A stretch of DNA of 38,327 bases from an uncultured Rhodospirillaceae bacterium (GCA_913020445.1 CAJWAR010000041.1:1-38327); one strand, 5' to 3'. Shown: positions 25,669 through 35,152, counted from the stretch's first letter. The notes: generated from the sequence alone by a model not told the origin. Made by a program: numbers and translations.

Positions 25669-28431
25669 TTAAGCCGCGCCGTGGCAGTGCTTGAATTTTT
25701 TACCTGAATCGCAGGGGCAGGGGGCGTTGCGGCCAACTTTGCCCCAGGTCGATGGGTCTTCCGGATCGATCACCGCAGCGCTTTCGCGCACCACCACCGG
25801 TGACGCCGGTAGTTCTTTGAGGCCCGTGCCGTCAAACTCATCATCTTCGTAGGCTTCGCCATCCAGCAGGTCATCCGAGTAACCAAACCCGGCCGTATCT
25901 TGGGTGATTTCAAAGGTATCGGACGTGCCGTGCATGCCCAGCTCACTGGGATCGGTGAGTTGTAATTCCATATGGGCGAGAATAATCGTGATCCGTTCAT
26001 CGAGTTCGGTGAGCATACCGTTGAACATATCGAACGCTTCGCCTTTATATTCGTTGAGTGGATCTTTCTGTGCATAGGCGCGGAGGCCGATGCCTTGGCG
26101 CAAATGATCAAGCGCCAGTAAATGCTCTTTCCATACCTGATCAAGCACTTGGAGCAGCAGGTTCTTCTCGACATCGCGCATGACTTCCGGGCCCCAGGAG
26201 GCGGCTTTTTCAGCCATCTTCCGATTGGCGGCATCGTTAATGCGCTCAAGGATTTGTTCATCGGCAACGCCTTCTTCCTTGGCCCAGTCCGCAACGGGCA
26301 GATCAAGACCAAATAGCCGCAGACCCTCTTCATGGAGCGCTGCTGTATCCCATTGTTCCTGATAGGCTTTTTCCGGGATACATTGGGCGACGACACTTTC
26401 AACCACGTTATGGCGCATATCCGAAATCGTCGTCGAGACATCTTCGCTGCCCATCAATTCCTTGCGTTGTTCGTAAATAACTTTCCGCTGATCATTCATG
26501 ACATCGTCAAATTTGAGCAGGTTTTTACGAATATCAAAGTTGCGGGCTTCGACTTTCTGCTGCGCTTTTTCGAGCGCTTTGTTAATCCAGGGGTGAACAA
26601 TCGCCTCACCTTTTTCGAGGCCGAGTTTCTGCAGCATGCCGTCCATGCGCTCGGAGCCGAAAATCCGCATCAGATCATCTTCGAGCGAAAGATAAAACTT
26701 TGAGCCGCCGGGATCACCTTGGCGGCCGGACCGGCCACGCAATTGGTTATCGATGCGGCGGCTTTCATGGCGTTCGGTGCCGATGATGTAGAGCCCACCG
26801 GCGGCCAGCACGACTTCTCTGCCGTCGAGAACTTCCTGGCGCACCCGCGCTTCAATCTCTGAGCGTTTGTTCTCGTCGGTTTCGCCTTCAAGCTGTTGAT
26901 TGAGCAGCATATCGATATTACCGCCGAGCTGAATATCCGTACCGCGGCCGGCCATATTGGTGGCGATGGTGACTGAGCCGGGAGCACCGGCCTGCGCAAT
27001 GATTAGGGCTTCCTGCTCATGGAAGCGGGCGTTAAGCACTTGGTGTTTGATGTTATCTTTTTTCAACAGTGCCGCGATTTCTTCAGATTTTTCAATACTC
27101 ACCGTGCCGACCAGTACCGGCTGGTTACGGCTCTGGCAGTCTTTGACCATTGCCATGATGGCTTGATGTTTTTCGGCTTCGGTGCGATAGACTTCGTCAT
27201 CTTCATCAGCACGGATGCAGGGCTCATTGGTCGGAATTTCGGTCGATTCAAGTTTGTAGATTTCTTCAAACTCGCCGGCTTCGGTCATTGCCGTACCGGT
27301 CATACCGGCGAGCTTCGGATACATCCGGAAATAATTCTGATAGGTGATTGAGGCTAGGGTCTGGTTTTCGTTTTCAACTTCGACGCCTTCCTTGGCTTCA
27401 AGCGCCTGGTGGAGGCCTTCCGAGAACCGGCGGCCTTCCATCATGCGGCCGGTGAATTCGTCAATAATAACGACCTGACCTTCATGCACGATATAGTCGG
27501 TATCAAGCTCAAACAGTTTATGCGCCCTGAGCGCCTGATTAACATGATGCACCAGGCTGATATTGCCATATTCATAGAGGCTGCCTTCGGACAGCAAGCC
27601 GGCTTCGGCCAGTATTTCTTCAATGTGTTCATTACCGGCATCGGTCAGGGTGACGGCTTTGACCTTCTCGTCTTTTTCATAATCTTCTTCAATTAGTTTG
27701 GGGATGAATTTATCGACCGTATTATAGAGATCAGACGAATCCTCCGAGGCGCCGGAAATAATCAGCGGCGTCCGCGCTTCATCAATCAGGATCGAGTCGA
27801 CCTCATCGACGATGGCATAGTTGAACGGCCGCTGCACCATGTCTTCCAACGTAAACTTCATATTATCGCGCAGATAATCAAAGCCAAATTCACTATTGGT
27901 ACCGTAGGTAATGTCACAATTATAGGCTTCGGTGCGTTCTTCCTCGGTGAGATTGGGGACAACACAGCCAACTGTCAGGCCGAGCAGATTATAGATTTTG
28001 CCCATCCACTCGGCATCACGCGGTGCGAGATAGTCGTTGACCGTGACGATGTGCACACCTTCGCCGGAAAGCGCGTTCAAATACACCGCCATCGTTGAGG
28101 TCAGGGTTTTACCTTCACCGGTTTTCATCTCGGCAATCATGCCGCGATGGAGCACGATAGCGCCGACCAGTTGAACGTCATAAGGACGTTCGCCGAGGGC
28201 GCGTTTACCGGCTTCGCGCACGGTCGCGAAAGCCTCCGGCAAAATATCGTCGAGTGTGGCGCCGTCGGCGAGACGTTTTTTAAATTGATCGGTGCGTTCG
28301 CGCAACTCGTCATCGCTTAAATTTTCGACCGATGGTTCAAGCGCGTTAATCTGGTCGACAATGGAACTTAGACCGCGCACATAGCGGTCATTGGCTGTAC
28401 CAAAAAGGCGCCGGGCAATGGCGTCAAACAT
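25669..28431 (-). CDS. secA: Preprotein translocase ATPase SecA
   Basis: SecA is the motor that drives proteins through SecYEG. The 920-residue protein has the first nucleotide-binding motif MKTGEGKT at 102-109, the Walker [12 protein letters not shown], the helicase-like [11 protein letters not shown] and [10 protein letters not shown] segments of NBD2, and the C-terminal zinc-binding tail [14 protein letters not shown] that binds SecB and phospholipids. Length is normal. The ATG at 28431 has an AGGA 6 nt upstream and a candidate promoter at 28531-28559. The pirin and small membrane genes follow on the same strand. Confidence 0.97.
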   Translation of the reverse strand: MFDAIARRLFGTANDRYVRGLSSIVDQINALEPSVENLSDDELRERTDQFKKRLADGATLDDILPEAFATVREAGKRALGERPYDVQLVGAIVLHRGMIAEMKTGEGKTLTSTMAVYLNALSGEGVHIVTVNDYLAPRDAEWMGKIYNLLGLTVGCVVPNLTEEERTEAYNCDITYGTNSEFGFDYLRDNMKFTLEDMVQRPFNYAIVDEVDSILIDEARTPLIISGASEDSSDLYNTVDKFIPKLIEEDYEKDEKVKAVTLTDAGNEHIEEILAEAGLLSEGSLYEYGNISLVHHVNQALRAHKLFELDTDYIVHEGQVVIIDEFTGRMMEGRRFSEGLHQALEAKEGVEVENENQTLASITYQNYFRMYPKLAGMTGTAMTEAGEFEEIYKLESTEIPTNEPCIRADEDDEVYRTEAEKHQAIMAMVKDCQSRNQPVLVGTVSIEKSEEIAALLKKDNIKHQVLNARFHEQEALIIAQAGAPGSVTIATNMAGRGTDIQLGGNIDMLLNQQLEGETDENKRSEIEARVRQEVLDGREVVLAAGGLYIIGTERHESRRIDNQLRGRSGRQGDPGGSKFYLSLEDDLMRIFGSERMDGMLQKLGLEKGEAIVHPWINKALEKAQQKVEARNFDIRKNLLKFDDVMNDQRKVIYEQRKELMGSEDVSTTISDMRHNVVESVVAQCIPEKAYQEQWDTAALHEEGLRLFGLDLPVADWAKEEGVADEQILERINDAANRKMAEKAASWGPEVMRDVEKNLLLQVLDQVWKEHLLALDHLRQGIGLRAYAQKDPLNEYKGEAFDMFNGMLTELDERITIILAHMELQLTDPSELGMHGTSDTFEITQDTAGFGYSDDLLDGEAYEDDEFDGTGLKELPASPVVVRESAAVIDPEDPSTWGKVGRNAPCPCDSGKKFKHCHGAA

Positions 28432-28530
28432 TCAATTTCCTCAACAAATTCAATAAATAAATAGTCCGGCGGCGGGGAATTGCAAATCTCTATCTAACCC
28501 AGGGTTATCCCACTTCAAAACTGGAGCACA

Positions 28531-28559
28531 GAGATAGAACTCTGGCACCTTTCTGTCAA
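28531..28559 (-). promoter_or_regulatory. Candidate secA promoter
   Basis: On the minus strand a perfect TTGACA (28559-28554) is followed after 17 bp by TATCTC (28536-28531). The -10 match is modest. It would give a leader of roughly 95 nt before secA. The 265-bp space also contains the promoter for the divergent isomerase gene, which I could not place. Confidence 0.45.
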
Positions 28560-28696
28560 CGATTGCCCTCGCAAAATTGTCAACTAATCGCAACAATGTG
28601 TGATGCGGAAAATAAGGGTTTTAGGATAGGATCAGGCAGTTTAAGAGTAGGGCCAATCTCAAAACCAGTTTTTGCTGCGACTAGAAAGGAATATTT

Positions 28697-29551
28697 ATGA
28701 CTTTATTTCACTCAGCTGTCACCCGGACATGTGTGCGAGTCGGGGGGCTCCTGATTGCGGCGGCCTTAGTGTTCGTGCCGGTTCACGGCGTGCGAGCGGC
28801 AGATAAAAAATTGGATCCCGTGGTCGCGATCGTCAATGGTTTTGAGATTCACCTGTCGGATATATCGCGGGCGCGCCGGCAATTACCGCCTCAGGCGCAG
28901 CAATATCCGATGGCGACAATCTATAATTTTCTGATCAACAATCTGGTCAATACGCGGCTGGTTGCCGCGGCGGCCCGTAAAGAAGGGCTCGATAAGCAGG
29001 AAGATGTGGTCAAACAAATCCGTCGGCTCGAAGAGCAAATCCTGCATCAGGAATATCTGGCGCAAAGAGTTTCCAGCGCGGTCACCGAAGAGCGTTTGAA
29101 AGACAGCTATCAAACCTATGTTAAGAATAATCCGGTCGGTGAAGAAGTCCACGCCCGTCACATTCTGGTGCAGACCAGGGAACAGGCGCTGGAAGTGATT
29201 GGCCGTCTCAACAAGGGTGAGGATTTTGCCGCCTTGGCGCGCGCGCTTTCAACCGGCCCGTCCGGCAAGCAAGGTGGTGATCTTGGCTATTTTACCGCCG
29301 GTCGCATGGTGCCGCCGTTTTCGAAAGCCGCTTTCGGCACCCGCCCCGGCACATTTACGACAAAACCGGTAAAAACTCAGTTCGGCTGGCACATTATCAA
29401 AGTCGAGGATAAACGCTCGCAAAAACCAAAATCATTCGAAGAGGTTCGCGGGCAATTGCGCGAAACCATCGCCAAAGAGCTTTCCGACGCCGTTATCGCT
29501 GAGCTCCGCAAAGCCGCCGATGTCAAAACTTTCGGCCCGGACGGGAAGTGA
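28697..29551 (+). CDS. Periplasmic parvulin-type peptidyl-prolyl isomerase
   Basis: The 284-residue protein has a signal peptide (about residues 1-34, cleaved after RAA or nearby), an N-terminal chaperone-like helical region (about 40-140, with the coiled helix KQIRRLEEQILHQEYL), and a PpiC/rotamase domain (about 145-240). The isomerase shows VHARHILVQ, GEDFAALARALSTGPSGKQGGDLGYF, and FGWHIIKVED, which carry the active-site histidines. It is a likely folding factor for exported or outer-membrane proteins. The ATG at 28697 has AAAGGA 6 nt upstream. It is divergent from secA, a gene it may support functionally. Confidence 0.9.
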   Translation: MTLFHSAVTRTCVRVGGLLIAAALVFVPVHGVRAADKKLDPVVAIVNGFEIHLSDISRARRQLPPQAQQYPMATIYNFLINNLVNTRLVAAAARKEGLDKQEDVVKQIRRLEEQILHQEYLAQRVSSAVTEERLKDSYQTYVKNNPVGEEVHARHILVQTREQALEVIGRLNKGEDFAALARALSTGPSGKQGGDLGYFTAGRMVPPFSKAAFGTRPGTFTTKPVKTQFGWHIIKVEDKRSQKPKSFEEVRGQLRETIAKELSDAVIAELRKAADVKTFGPDGK

Positions 29552-29599
29552 TTAAGGGAAAGCTTGCATAAATCTTCGACAGTTTCATAGAGTTAAAGA

Positions 29600-29714
29600 C
29601 CCTCCCCATCCCAACCTTCCCCCGCCCAATAAATTGGGGAGGGAAGGAGCTTATTGTTGCAACACATTCGATCTAATCCCCTCCCTCCTTGCGGGGGAGG
29701 GTTAGGGTGGGGGG
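29600..29714. repeat. G/C-strand-biased inverted repeat element between the isomerase and argJ
   Basis: An imperfect 22-bp inverted pair (29604-29625 and 29691-29712) frames two internal hairpins, including a perfect CCCAAT-AA-ATTGGG (29625-29638). The flanks are runs of CCCTCCCC and GGGAGGGTTAGGGTGGGG. This resembles dispersed GGGTTAGGGTGGGG-type intergenic repeats seen in many proteobacteria. It may be read as a transcribed hairpin between ppiC and argJ. Confidence 0.65.
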
Positions 29715-29802
29715 ATGAAAGTAGTACACCACAATTATGGAAGCTGGACTGAGTTTCGCTTTGAGGTTAAAAGGGCAGCGAAATTTAGCTTAGAGAAAAG
29801 CA

Positions 29803-31029
29803 ATGACCGACATATCACCTTTAGCACCGGCAAGCTTTCCGGACATGCCCGAAATCCCCGGCGTTCAATTGGCGGCGGCGGCTTGTGGCGTGCGCTATGC
29901 GGGCCAGCTTGATGTGTTGCTGATCGAGCTCGCCGCAGGCACCGAGGTCGCCGGCGTCTTTACCCAGTCGCAAACCGCCGCGGCGCCTATTGATTGGTGC
30001 AAGCAAGCGCTCGGCAACGGTAAGGCTCAGGCGCTGGTGGTGAATTCAGGCAATGCCAATGCGTTTAACGGTGTTGCCGGTATTGCCTCGGTCGAGCGCA
30101 CGGCGGCCCAAGCGTCCGAAATTGTCGGTTGTGCGCCTGAAGATGTTTTTATTGCCTCGACCGGAGTGATCGGTGAGGCTCTGCCCGATAACAAGATTAC
30201 CGATGCGCTGGCTGGCCTTAAAGATAATTTAGGCTCGGATTGGCAGGCCGCCGCTGAGGCGATCTCGACGACCGACACCTATCCCAAGGGCTCGTTCCGG
30301 AAAGTAAAGATCGGCGACAAGGATGTTATCATCGGCGGCATTGCCAAAGGGTCCGGCATGATCGCGCCTGATATGGCAACCATGCTGGCTTTTGTTTTTA
30401 CCGATGCCGCTATCCCGCAGAACATTTTGCAGCGGCTGTTGGCCAAGTCAGCGGACGAAAGTTTTAATTCGATCACGGTCGATTCCGATACCTCGACCAG
30501 CGATACGGTCTTGCTGTTTGCCACCGGCCAAGCCGAGCACGAATGGGTGGCAGCCGTTGGTGATGCCCATCTTCGGGAATTCCGGCAAGCCTTGGACGAA
30601 GTCATGCTCGATCTCGCCCAGCAGGTTGTGCGGGACGGTGAGGGTGCGACCAAATTTGTTGAAATTAAAGTATCCGGCGCAGCAGATGATGCGGCAGCCC
30701 GGAAGATCGGTCTTGCCGTTGCCAACTCGCCGTTGGTCAAAACGGCGATTGCCGGCGAAGACGCCAATTGGGGCCGGATTGTTATGGCGGTCGGCAAGTC
30801 TGGCGAAAAAGCTGATCGCGACAAGCTTTGCATCTCCATGGGTGGTGTTGAGATCGCTGCCACTGGTCAGGCCGTCGAAGGCTATGACGAAGCGCCGGTT
30901 GCGGAACACATGAAAGGCCAGGAAATCGATATCACCGTCGATGTCGGTATCGGCCAGGGCAGTGCCACCGTTTGGACCTGCGATTTGACCCACGGATATA
31001 TTACGATCAATGCCGATTACCGGACCTGA
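29803..31029 (+). CDS. argJ: Bifunctional ornithine acetyltransferase/N-acetylglutamate synthase
   Basis: ArgJ recycles the acetyl group from acetylornithine to glutamate in the arginine cycle. The 408-residue precursor has the family segments VVNSGNANAFNG (79-90), ASTGVIGE (118-125), and the autocleavage region KGSGMIAPDMATML (182-195). Cleavage between A192 and T193 would generate the two chains and the catalytic threonine. The C-terminal part includes GEDANWGRI and ends LTHGYITINADYRT. Length and motifs are complete. The following mutT overlaps its last 20 nt in another frame. A short 65-aa open frame upstream is not a gene. Confidence 0.96.
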   Translation: MTDISPLAPASFPDMPEIPGVQLAAAACGVRYAGQLDVLLIELAAGTEVAGVFTQSQTAAAPIDWCKQALGNGKAQALVVNSGNANAFNGVAGIASVERTAAQASEIVGCAPEDVFIASTGVIGEALPDNKITDALAGLKDNLGSDWQAAAEAISTTDTYPKGSFRKVKIGDKDVIIGGIAKGSGMIAPDMATMLAFVFTDAAIPQNILQRLLAKSADESFNSITVDSDTSTSDTVLLFATGQAEHEWVAAVGDAHLREFRQALDEVMLDLAQQVVRDGEGATKFVEIKVSGAADDAAARKIGLAVANSPLVKTAIAGEDANWGRIVMAVGKSGEKADRDKLCISMGGVEIAATGQAVEGYDEAPVAEHMKGQEIDITVDVGIGQGSATVWTCDLTHGYITINADYRT

Positions 31030-31471
31030 CCCCAGCTGCCTTGAGGCGGAAGTACGAGAGGCACGCCCGGATGTGCCGGTTATTCTTGTCGCCGCCATCG
31101 CGCTGATCGATGTCGATGGCCGCATTCTGCTGGCGCAACGGCCGGAGAGCAAAAGCATGGCGGGTCTTTGGGAGTTCCCGGGCGGCAAAGTCGAAGAGGG
31201 TGAGACGCCGGAGGTCGCCCTGATCCGGGAACTGCATGAAGAGCTCGAGCTGGATATCTCGGAAAGCTGTCTCGCGCCGCTGACCTTTGCCTCGCACGCA
31301 TATGAGGATTTTCATTTGCTAATGCCTTTGTATCTCTGCCGCGTCTGGAAGGGCAATCCGACGGCGAAAGAAGGCCAGGTGCTTAAATGGGTGCGGCTCG
31401 AGAAATTCAATGACTACCCCATGCCGCCCGCCGATATTCCGCTGGTGGCCATTTTAAGAGATTTTCTTTAG
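31010..31471 (+). CDS. mutT: MutT-type Nudix hydrolase (8-oxo-dGTP diphosphatase)
   Basis: The 153-residue protein belongs to the Nudix family. The Nudix box lies at about 59-81 (GGKVEEGETPEVALIRELHEELEL), with the catalytic REL.EE residues in place. The surrounding QRPESKSMAGLWEFPGGK segment is typical of MutT, which removes 8-oxo-dGTP from the nucleotide pool. A shared argJ-mutT order is common in Alphaproteobacteria. The ATG at 31010 overlaps the end of argJ by 20 nt, indicating coupled translation. Another Nudix substrate is possible. Confidence 0.9.
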   Translation: MPITGPDPSCLEAEVREARPDVPVILVAAIALIDVDGRILLAQRPESKSMAGLWEFPGGKVEEGETPEVALIRELHEELELDISESCLAPLTFASHAYEDFHLLMPLYLCRVWKGNPTAKEGQVLKWVRLEKFNDYPMPPADIPLVAILRDFL

Positions 31472-31638
31472 GTGATCCAAAATCTGCTGATGAGGCCGAG
31501 CGGGACGCGGCCCAACCTGATCACATATGTGCGTCCGTTGAAGAACTCGGCGAGCTTCTGAACGCGATCTAGTCTTGCCTTTCGGCTATATTTCCGCCAT
31601 TTCTATCGACCGAAAAATAAAGAGCTACAGGGTTATTA

Positions 31639-32454
31639 ATGCCAGAAATACATAATGAAAAAGATACCGTCGCGGATACCATTACTGCCTGCTGCCTCAT
31701 TATCGGTAACGAAGTTCTCTCGGGCCGGACCAAAGATGCCAATCTTGGCTGGCTCGCCGAACGGCTGACTAATATGGGCATTCGCATGTCCGAGGCGCGG
31801 GTTATTCCGGACGTTGAAGATGTCATTATTAACGCTGTCAATGAAGCGCGTGAGAAATACACCTATGTCTTTACGACCGGCGGCATCGGCCCAACCCATG
31901 ACGATATTACATCGCTCTGTGTTGCCAAAGCTTTTGGTGTTGAAATTCACCGCAATCCGGAAGCCAAGGCATTACTGGAAGCCTATATCCCGGCCAAGCG
32001 GTTGAACGAAGCGCGGCTTAAAATGGCGGATGTGCCGGTGGGCTCGACGCTGATTCACAATCCGGTCAGCAAAGCGCCCGGCTTTCAGATGGGCAATGTT
32101 TATGTCATGGCAGGCGTGCCATCGATCATGCGGGCAATGTTTGACGAAATGGCGCCGACCCTTACCGGTGGCGCAAAAATGGAATCGATCGCGGTGGCTT
32201 CTTACTTGCCTGAAGGGGCCGTTGCCGCGCCCTTGGGAGATATCCAGGATGCCCACCCCGCTGTCGAGATCGGCAGCTATCCGTTTTTTCGCGCCGGCCA
32301 TTTTGGCTGCACGTTGATCTCGCGCGGCACGGATATGGCCGAGCTCGAAGTGGTCGCCGAAGAAGTTCGGCAAATGATCATCAGCCTAGGCGGGGAGCCG
32401 ATTGACGAAGATCTCATTACCCCGGCTGACGCTGACAATTCCAAAGATTATTAG
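31639..32454 (+). CDS. CinA-like molybdopterin-binding domain protein
   Basis: The 271-residue product has the MoCF_biosynth/MoaB-like domain of competence-damage protein CinA: CCLIIGNEVLSGR near 18-30 and TTGGIGPTHDDI at 79-90. It lacks the C-terminal PncC amidohydrolase domain of full-length CinA (about 400 aa), so it is the short form. Short CinA homologues may act on ADP-ribose or NMN-related compounds, but the activity cannot be read here. The ATG at 31639 has only a weak ribosome-binding sequence. It stands 167 bp after mutT. Confidence 0.88.
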   Translation: MPEIHNEKDTVADTITACCLIIGNEVLSGRTKDANLGWLAERLTNMGIRMSEARVIPDVEDVIINAVNEAREKYTYVFTTGGIGPTHDDITSLCVAKAFGVEIHRNPEAKALLEAYIPAKRLNEARLKMADVPVGSTLIHNPVSKAPGFQMGNVYVMAGVPSIMRAMFDEMAPTLTGGAKMESIAVASYLPEGAVAAPLGDIQDAHPAVEIGSYPFFRAGHFGCTLISRGTDMAELEVVAEEVRQMIISLGGEPIDEDLITPADADNSKDY

Positions 32455-32559
32455 GCCGTACCTCAGTCTTGTCCAATAAGCGGACGCTGGAAAATCATCC
32501 GCTTTCCCAAGTTGCAACTGTGAGTTATTCTCTTTCTAGGAACATGGAGGAGACCGTTT

Positions 32560-33396
32560 ATGAACCGGGATATAATGCAGCCAATTACCGACGAGCAAAT
32601 AACGCAGTATGAGGAAGATGGCGCGATCTGCATTCGCGGCCAGTTTGATGCCGAGTGGTGCGAACACATGCTCAAAGTATGTGAAAGCAACATGGAAAAT
32701 CGGGCGGGCCGCCAACGTGAAGTCGATAATGATGATGATCCTGGATATTTTTATGTTTCGTCATATATGTCCCGCCAGGACAAAGATTTTGAAGACTATG
32801 TCTTAAACTCACCAGCGGCTGAGATTGCCTCCCGCTTGATGCGCCAGGATAAGGTGCGGTTCTTCTATGATCAGCTTTTTATCAAGGAGCCTGGCACGCT
32901 GGCGCCGACCCAGTGGCACAACGATCTGCCGTTCTGGCCGTTTGACGGCAATCATATTGCCTCGGTTTGGATGGCGCTGACACCGGTCTCAATGGCAACC
33001 AGCGGTCTCGTCTATGTCAAAGGCTCCCACAAATGGAATAAACTTTTCCAGGCGATCACGCCGGATGAAGACCCGGCATTTATCGATGAAAATATGGAGC
33101 GGTGCCCGGAATTTCACAAAGAGTTCGATAATCCGGACTATGAATTTCTGTCCTGGGATATGGCGCCGGGTGATGTCATTGTGCATCATCCTTTGGCGGT
33201 TCATGGCACCGGTAAAAACAGCTCAACCACCCAGCGCCGGGTCGCCCTGTCGTGCCGGTTCTATGGCGGGGACGCGACCTGGCTGCAGGAACGTAAAACC
33301 GGCTTTACCGTACCTGGCGCCGTGGAATCCGGTGCTGTCACCGGCGTCATGCCAACCGACGATACGGTCTTTCCGGTCTGCTGGCAGGCGTCTTGA
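32560..33396 (+). CDS. Phytanoyl-CoA dioxygenase family protein
   Basis: This is a non-heme Fe(II)/2-oxoglutarate dioxygenase of the PhyH family. The metal ligands are probably H120 and D122 (QWHNDLPFW) and H215 (LAVHGTGKN), with R227 (TTQRRVALS) for 2-oxoglutarate. The jelly-roll core segments HIASVWMALTPVSMATSGLVYVKGSH are clear. The 278-residue length is typical. The substrate is unknown; bacterial PhyH enzymes hydroxylate lipids, amino acids and secondary metabolites. A strong GGAGGAGA (32546-32553) precedes the ATG at 32560. The gene stands alone with 105 bp upstream and 190 bp downstream. Confidence 0.88.
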   Translation: MNRDIMQPITDEQITQYEEDGAICIRGQFDAEWCEHMLKVCESNMENRAGRQREVDNDDDPGYFYVSSYMSRQDKDFEDYVLNSPAAEIASRLMRQDKVRFFYDQLFIKEPGTLAPTQWHNDLPFWPFDGNHIASVWMALTPVSMATSGLVYVKGSHKWNKLFQAITPDEDPAFIDENMERCPEFHKEFDNPDYEFLSWDMAPGDVIVHHPLAVHGTGKNSSTTQRRVALSCRFYGGDATWLQERKTGFTVPGAVESGAVTGVMPTDDTVFPVCWQAS

Positions 33397-33587
33397 TTAA
33401 TTCATAGAAGGCGTCAGCATTGTCGGAGAGTGTAACGCAGGCGTAGCCGCTACCGCTCATTTGACAAAGTGATACAATTCCTGATTGAATACACGCATAT
33501 GTGAATATCATAGGTATTTATTGCACGTATAATTATTGAATTCTGTGGTTTCTGATAAATTGTACGTGGGTCGGCGAGGTGATCTGA

Positions 33588-34331
33588 ATGAAGCGCCTTG
33601 TTCTGTTGTTTTCTATAATGGTTGGATTGATTGCTCCGGCAGGAGCGGCATCCCTAAGCATTTGGGGAGAGGTATTCGCGCCACTTAGCTACTACGAGAA
33701 GGGCAAAATCAGCGGGATAGCGAGCGAAATTGTCGAAAATATGGTTAATGACTCTGGTGTATCAGTTGATAAATGGATACTTGCGCCTTGGGCGCGCGCC
33801 TTCAAAACTGCGAAAGAACGACCAAATATATTACTTTACTCGGTAGTCCGAAAACCCGACCGAGAAGATCTTTTTCATTGGATCGGCCCGTTTAGCGATC
33901 GAAAGATATCTCTCTACAAATTGAAGAAGCGGGAGGACATCAAAATTTTCACCAAACAAGAGGTGATGAAATATAAAGTCGGTGCGTTGCGACAAGCGGC
34001 CGCAAATGAAACTCTAACATCGGTCGGGGTTGACCTCGATGAAACTCGGGCTCCGGAAACCCAATTCTTGAAGCTGGTTCGGGGGCGGAATGATCTTTCA
34101 ATTTTCCTTGATGTAACACTGTTTCATTTAGCGAAAAAATTTGGCTATTCAAGCCGGGATTTTAAGTCAGTAATGCTGCTCGATGATTCGAAAAAATACT
34201 ACATTACTTTGAGTAAAAACTCAGACCCGGAAATCGTAGATGCTTTAAAGAGCTCGTTCATTAAAATTAAGAAGTCAGGAAAACTCGACGAGATAATCAA
34301 TAAATATCTCGGAGTTAAACCGGGTTCATAA
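33588..34331 (+). CDS. Orphan periplasmic binding protein, SBP_bac_3-like
   Basis: The 247-residue protein has a signal peptide (residues 1-21, cleavage after GAA before SLSIWGE). It has a type-3 binding-protein layout: ISGIASEIVENMV after the first strand, VDKWILAPWARAFKTAKERPN, FHWIGPFSDRKISLYKL, and a C-terminal KSGKLDEIINKYLG helix that is conserved in this family. Like the protein at 1027-1818, it lacks an adjacent transporter. The two share the fold but not close sequence. It may be a distant receptor or a stress-related binding protein. The 190 bp upstream hold no promoter I can call; no convincing Shine-Dalgarno is visible. Confidence 0.75.
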   Translation: MKRLVLLFSIMVGLIAPAGAASLSIWGEVFAPLSYYEKGKISGIASEIVENMVNDSGVSVDKWILAPWARAFKTAKERPNILLYSVVRKPDREDLFHWIGPFSDRKISLYKLKKREDIKIFTKQEVMKYKVGALRQAAANETLTSVGVDLDETRAPETQFLKLVRGRNDLSIFLDVTLFHLAKKFGYSSRDFKSVMLLDDSKKYYITLSKNSDPEIVDALKSSFIKIKKSGKLDEIINKYLGVKPGS

Positions 34332-34332
34332 T

Positions 34333-34722
34333 TTAAGCCACGGTTGTCCCCGCCCAGGCCAGACCACCGACAATTAGAAACAATGCCCACTGAAACATTT
34401 TATAGACTGCTCCTGGCAGACCTGACGTGGTCGTGAGCAACAAATGGATGGCTCCCCAGGCGGCAAATTGAACCGCGATGTAAACGACGAGATATTGTAG
34501 TGCTGGAGCATCCGCCGCAGTAATCCCTGCGTAAAGGAGAACGATCGGCGGCAGCACGAGCGTTGCGGTGGACATGTGCCAGACAAACTCCATCACCCGT
34601 TTGGCTGTCGGATCAAAAGTGGCTTCGAGCATCGGCAGGAAAAACTGCTTGCGGCCGATGGTGCTATGCCCGACCAGCATGAAAGCTGCGACTAGACCGG
34701 ACGCGATGAGAAGGCCGTTCAA
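34333..34722 (-). CDS. Four-helix membrane protein, unknown
   Basis: The 129-residue product has four predicted transmembrane helices (about 2-20, 48-66, 74-97 and 105-125). It has the polar segment GHSTIGRKQFFLPML after the first helix and FDPTAKRVMEFVWHMSTATL, containing charged and histidine residues, near the second. I recognise no named family. Its ATG overlaps the preceding ABM-like gene by 4 nt (ATGA), so the two form an operon divergent from the LysR gene. Confidence 0.8.
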   Translation of the reverse strand: MNGLLIASGLVAAFMLVGHSTIGRKQFFLPMLEATFDPTAKRVMEFVWHMSTATLVLPPIVLLYAGITAADAPALQYLVVYIAVQFAAWGAIHLLLTTTSGLPGAVYKMFQWALFLIVGGLAWAGTTVA

Positions 34723-35030
34723 GATACCGTACTCTCTGTGCCGCCGAGTTTTTTGAACCCGGTGGATTTGGGCGCGCCGCCCGAGAATTTTTTAACTTTC
34801 TCGGCGAACTCGCCAAAGAACGGTTGGCTCTGTAAATGCTTGAGGGTATCTTCTTCGTCCCACTGCCCGATGTGAATACGCCCGGTGCCGTCATTGCTGA
34901 CATTGACTTGATAGCTGAAACGTCCGCGCAATCTGTCGTCGGCGTCAATCTGGCCGGTGAAGGTGTCAACGGCATCCTGCCATTCCGCTTCATCGTCGGC
35001 ATACTCATATTCGATTACGATTCCAAACAT
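34719..35030 (-). CDS. Small alpha/beta-barrel (ABM-like) protein
   Basis: The 103-residue product looks like a ferredoxin-fold dimeric protein of the antibiotic biosynthesis monooxygenase (ABM) superfamily: FGIVIEYEYADDEAEWQDAV, YQVNVSNDGTGRIHIGQWDEEDTLKHLQSQPFFGEFAEKVKKF. The sequence does not show a strong catalytic signature, and many members have no known activity. GGGGAT precedes the ATG at 35030. It is the first gene of a two-gene unit with the four-helix protein and is divergent from a LysR-type regulator, a classic arrangement for LysR control. Confidence 0.72.
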   Translation of the reverse strand: MFGIVIEYEYADDEAEWQDAVDTFTGQIDADDRLRGRFSYQVNVSNDGTGRIHIGQWDEEDTLKHLQSQPFFGEFAEKVKKFSGGAPKSTGFKKLGGTESTVS

Positions 35031-35134
35031 TGTTGATCCCCTATTGTTTCACTGTCAGCCGCTCATACCTTCATGGCTGACATCTTGGCGACAGTATAGG
35101 GACTTATCAGATAATGATAAAATTTATTTATTAG

Positions 35135-35152
35135 ATATCGTTATATTGATAT
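35135..35152. promoter_or_regulatory. Candidate LysR binding site
   Basis: ATATC-N8-GATAT forms an inverted repeat containing the T-N11-A pattern used by LysR-type regulators. It lies 13-30 bp before the lysR start in the divergent region. The sequence is AT-rich, so the evidence is moderate. Confidence 0.4.

Noticed and set aside
29715..29912. 65-residue open frame at the argJ start
   Set aside because: Overlaps the true argJ N-terminus in another frame and begins within the G-rich repeat element.
30448..31188. 246-residue minus-strand open frame across argJ/mutT
   Set aside because: Spans two well-supported genes on the opposite strand and has no family motif or ribosome-binding site.
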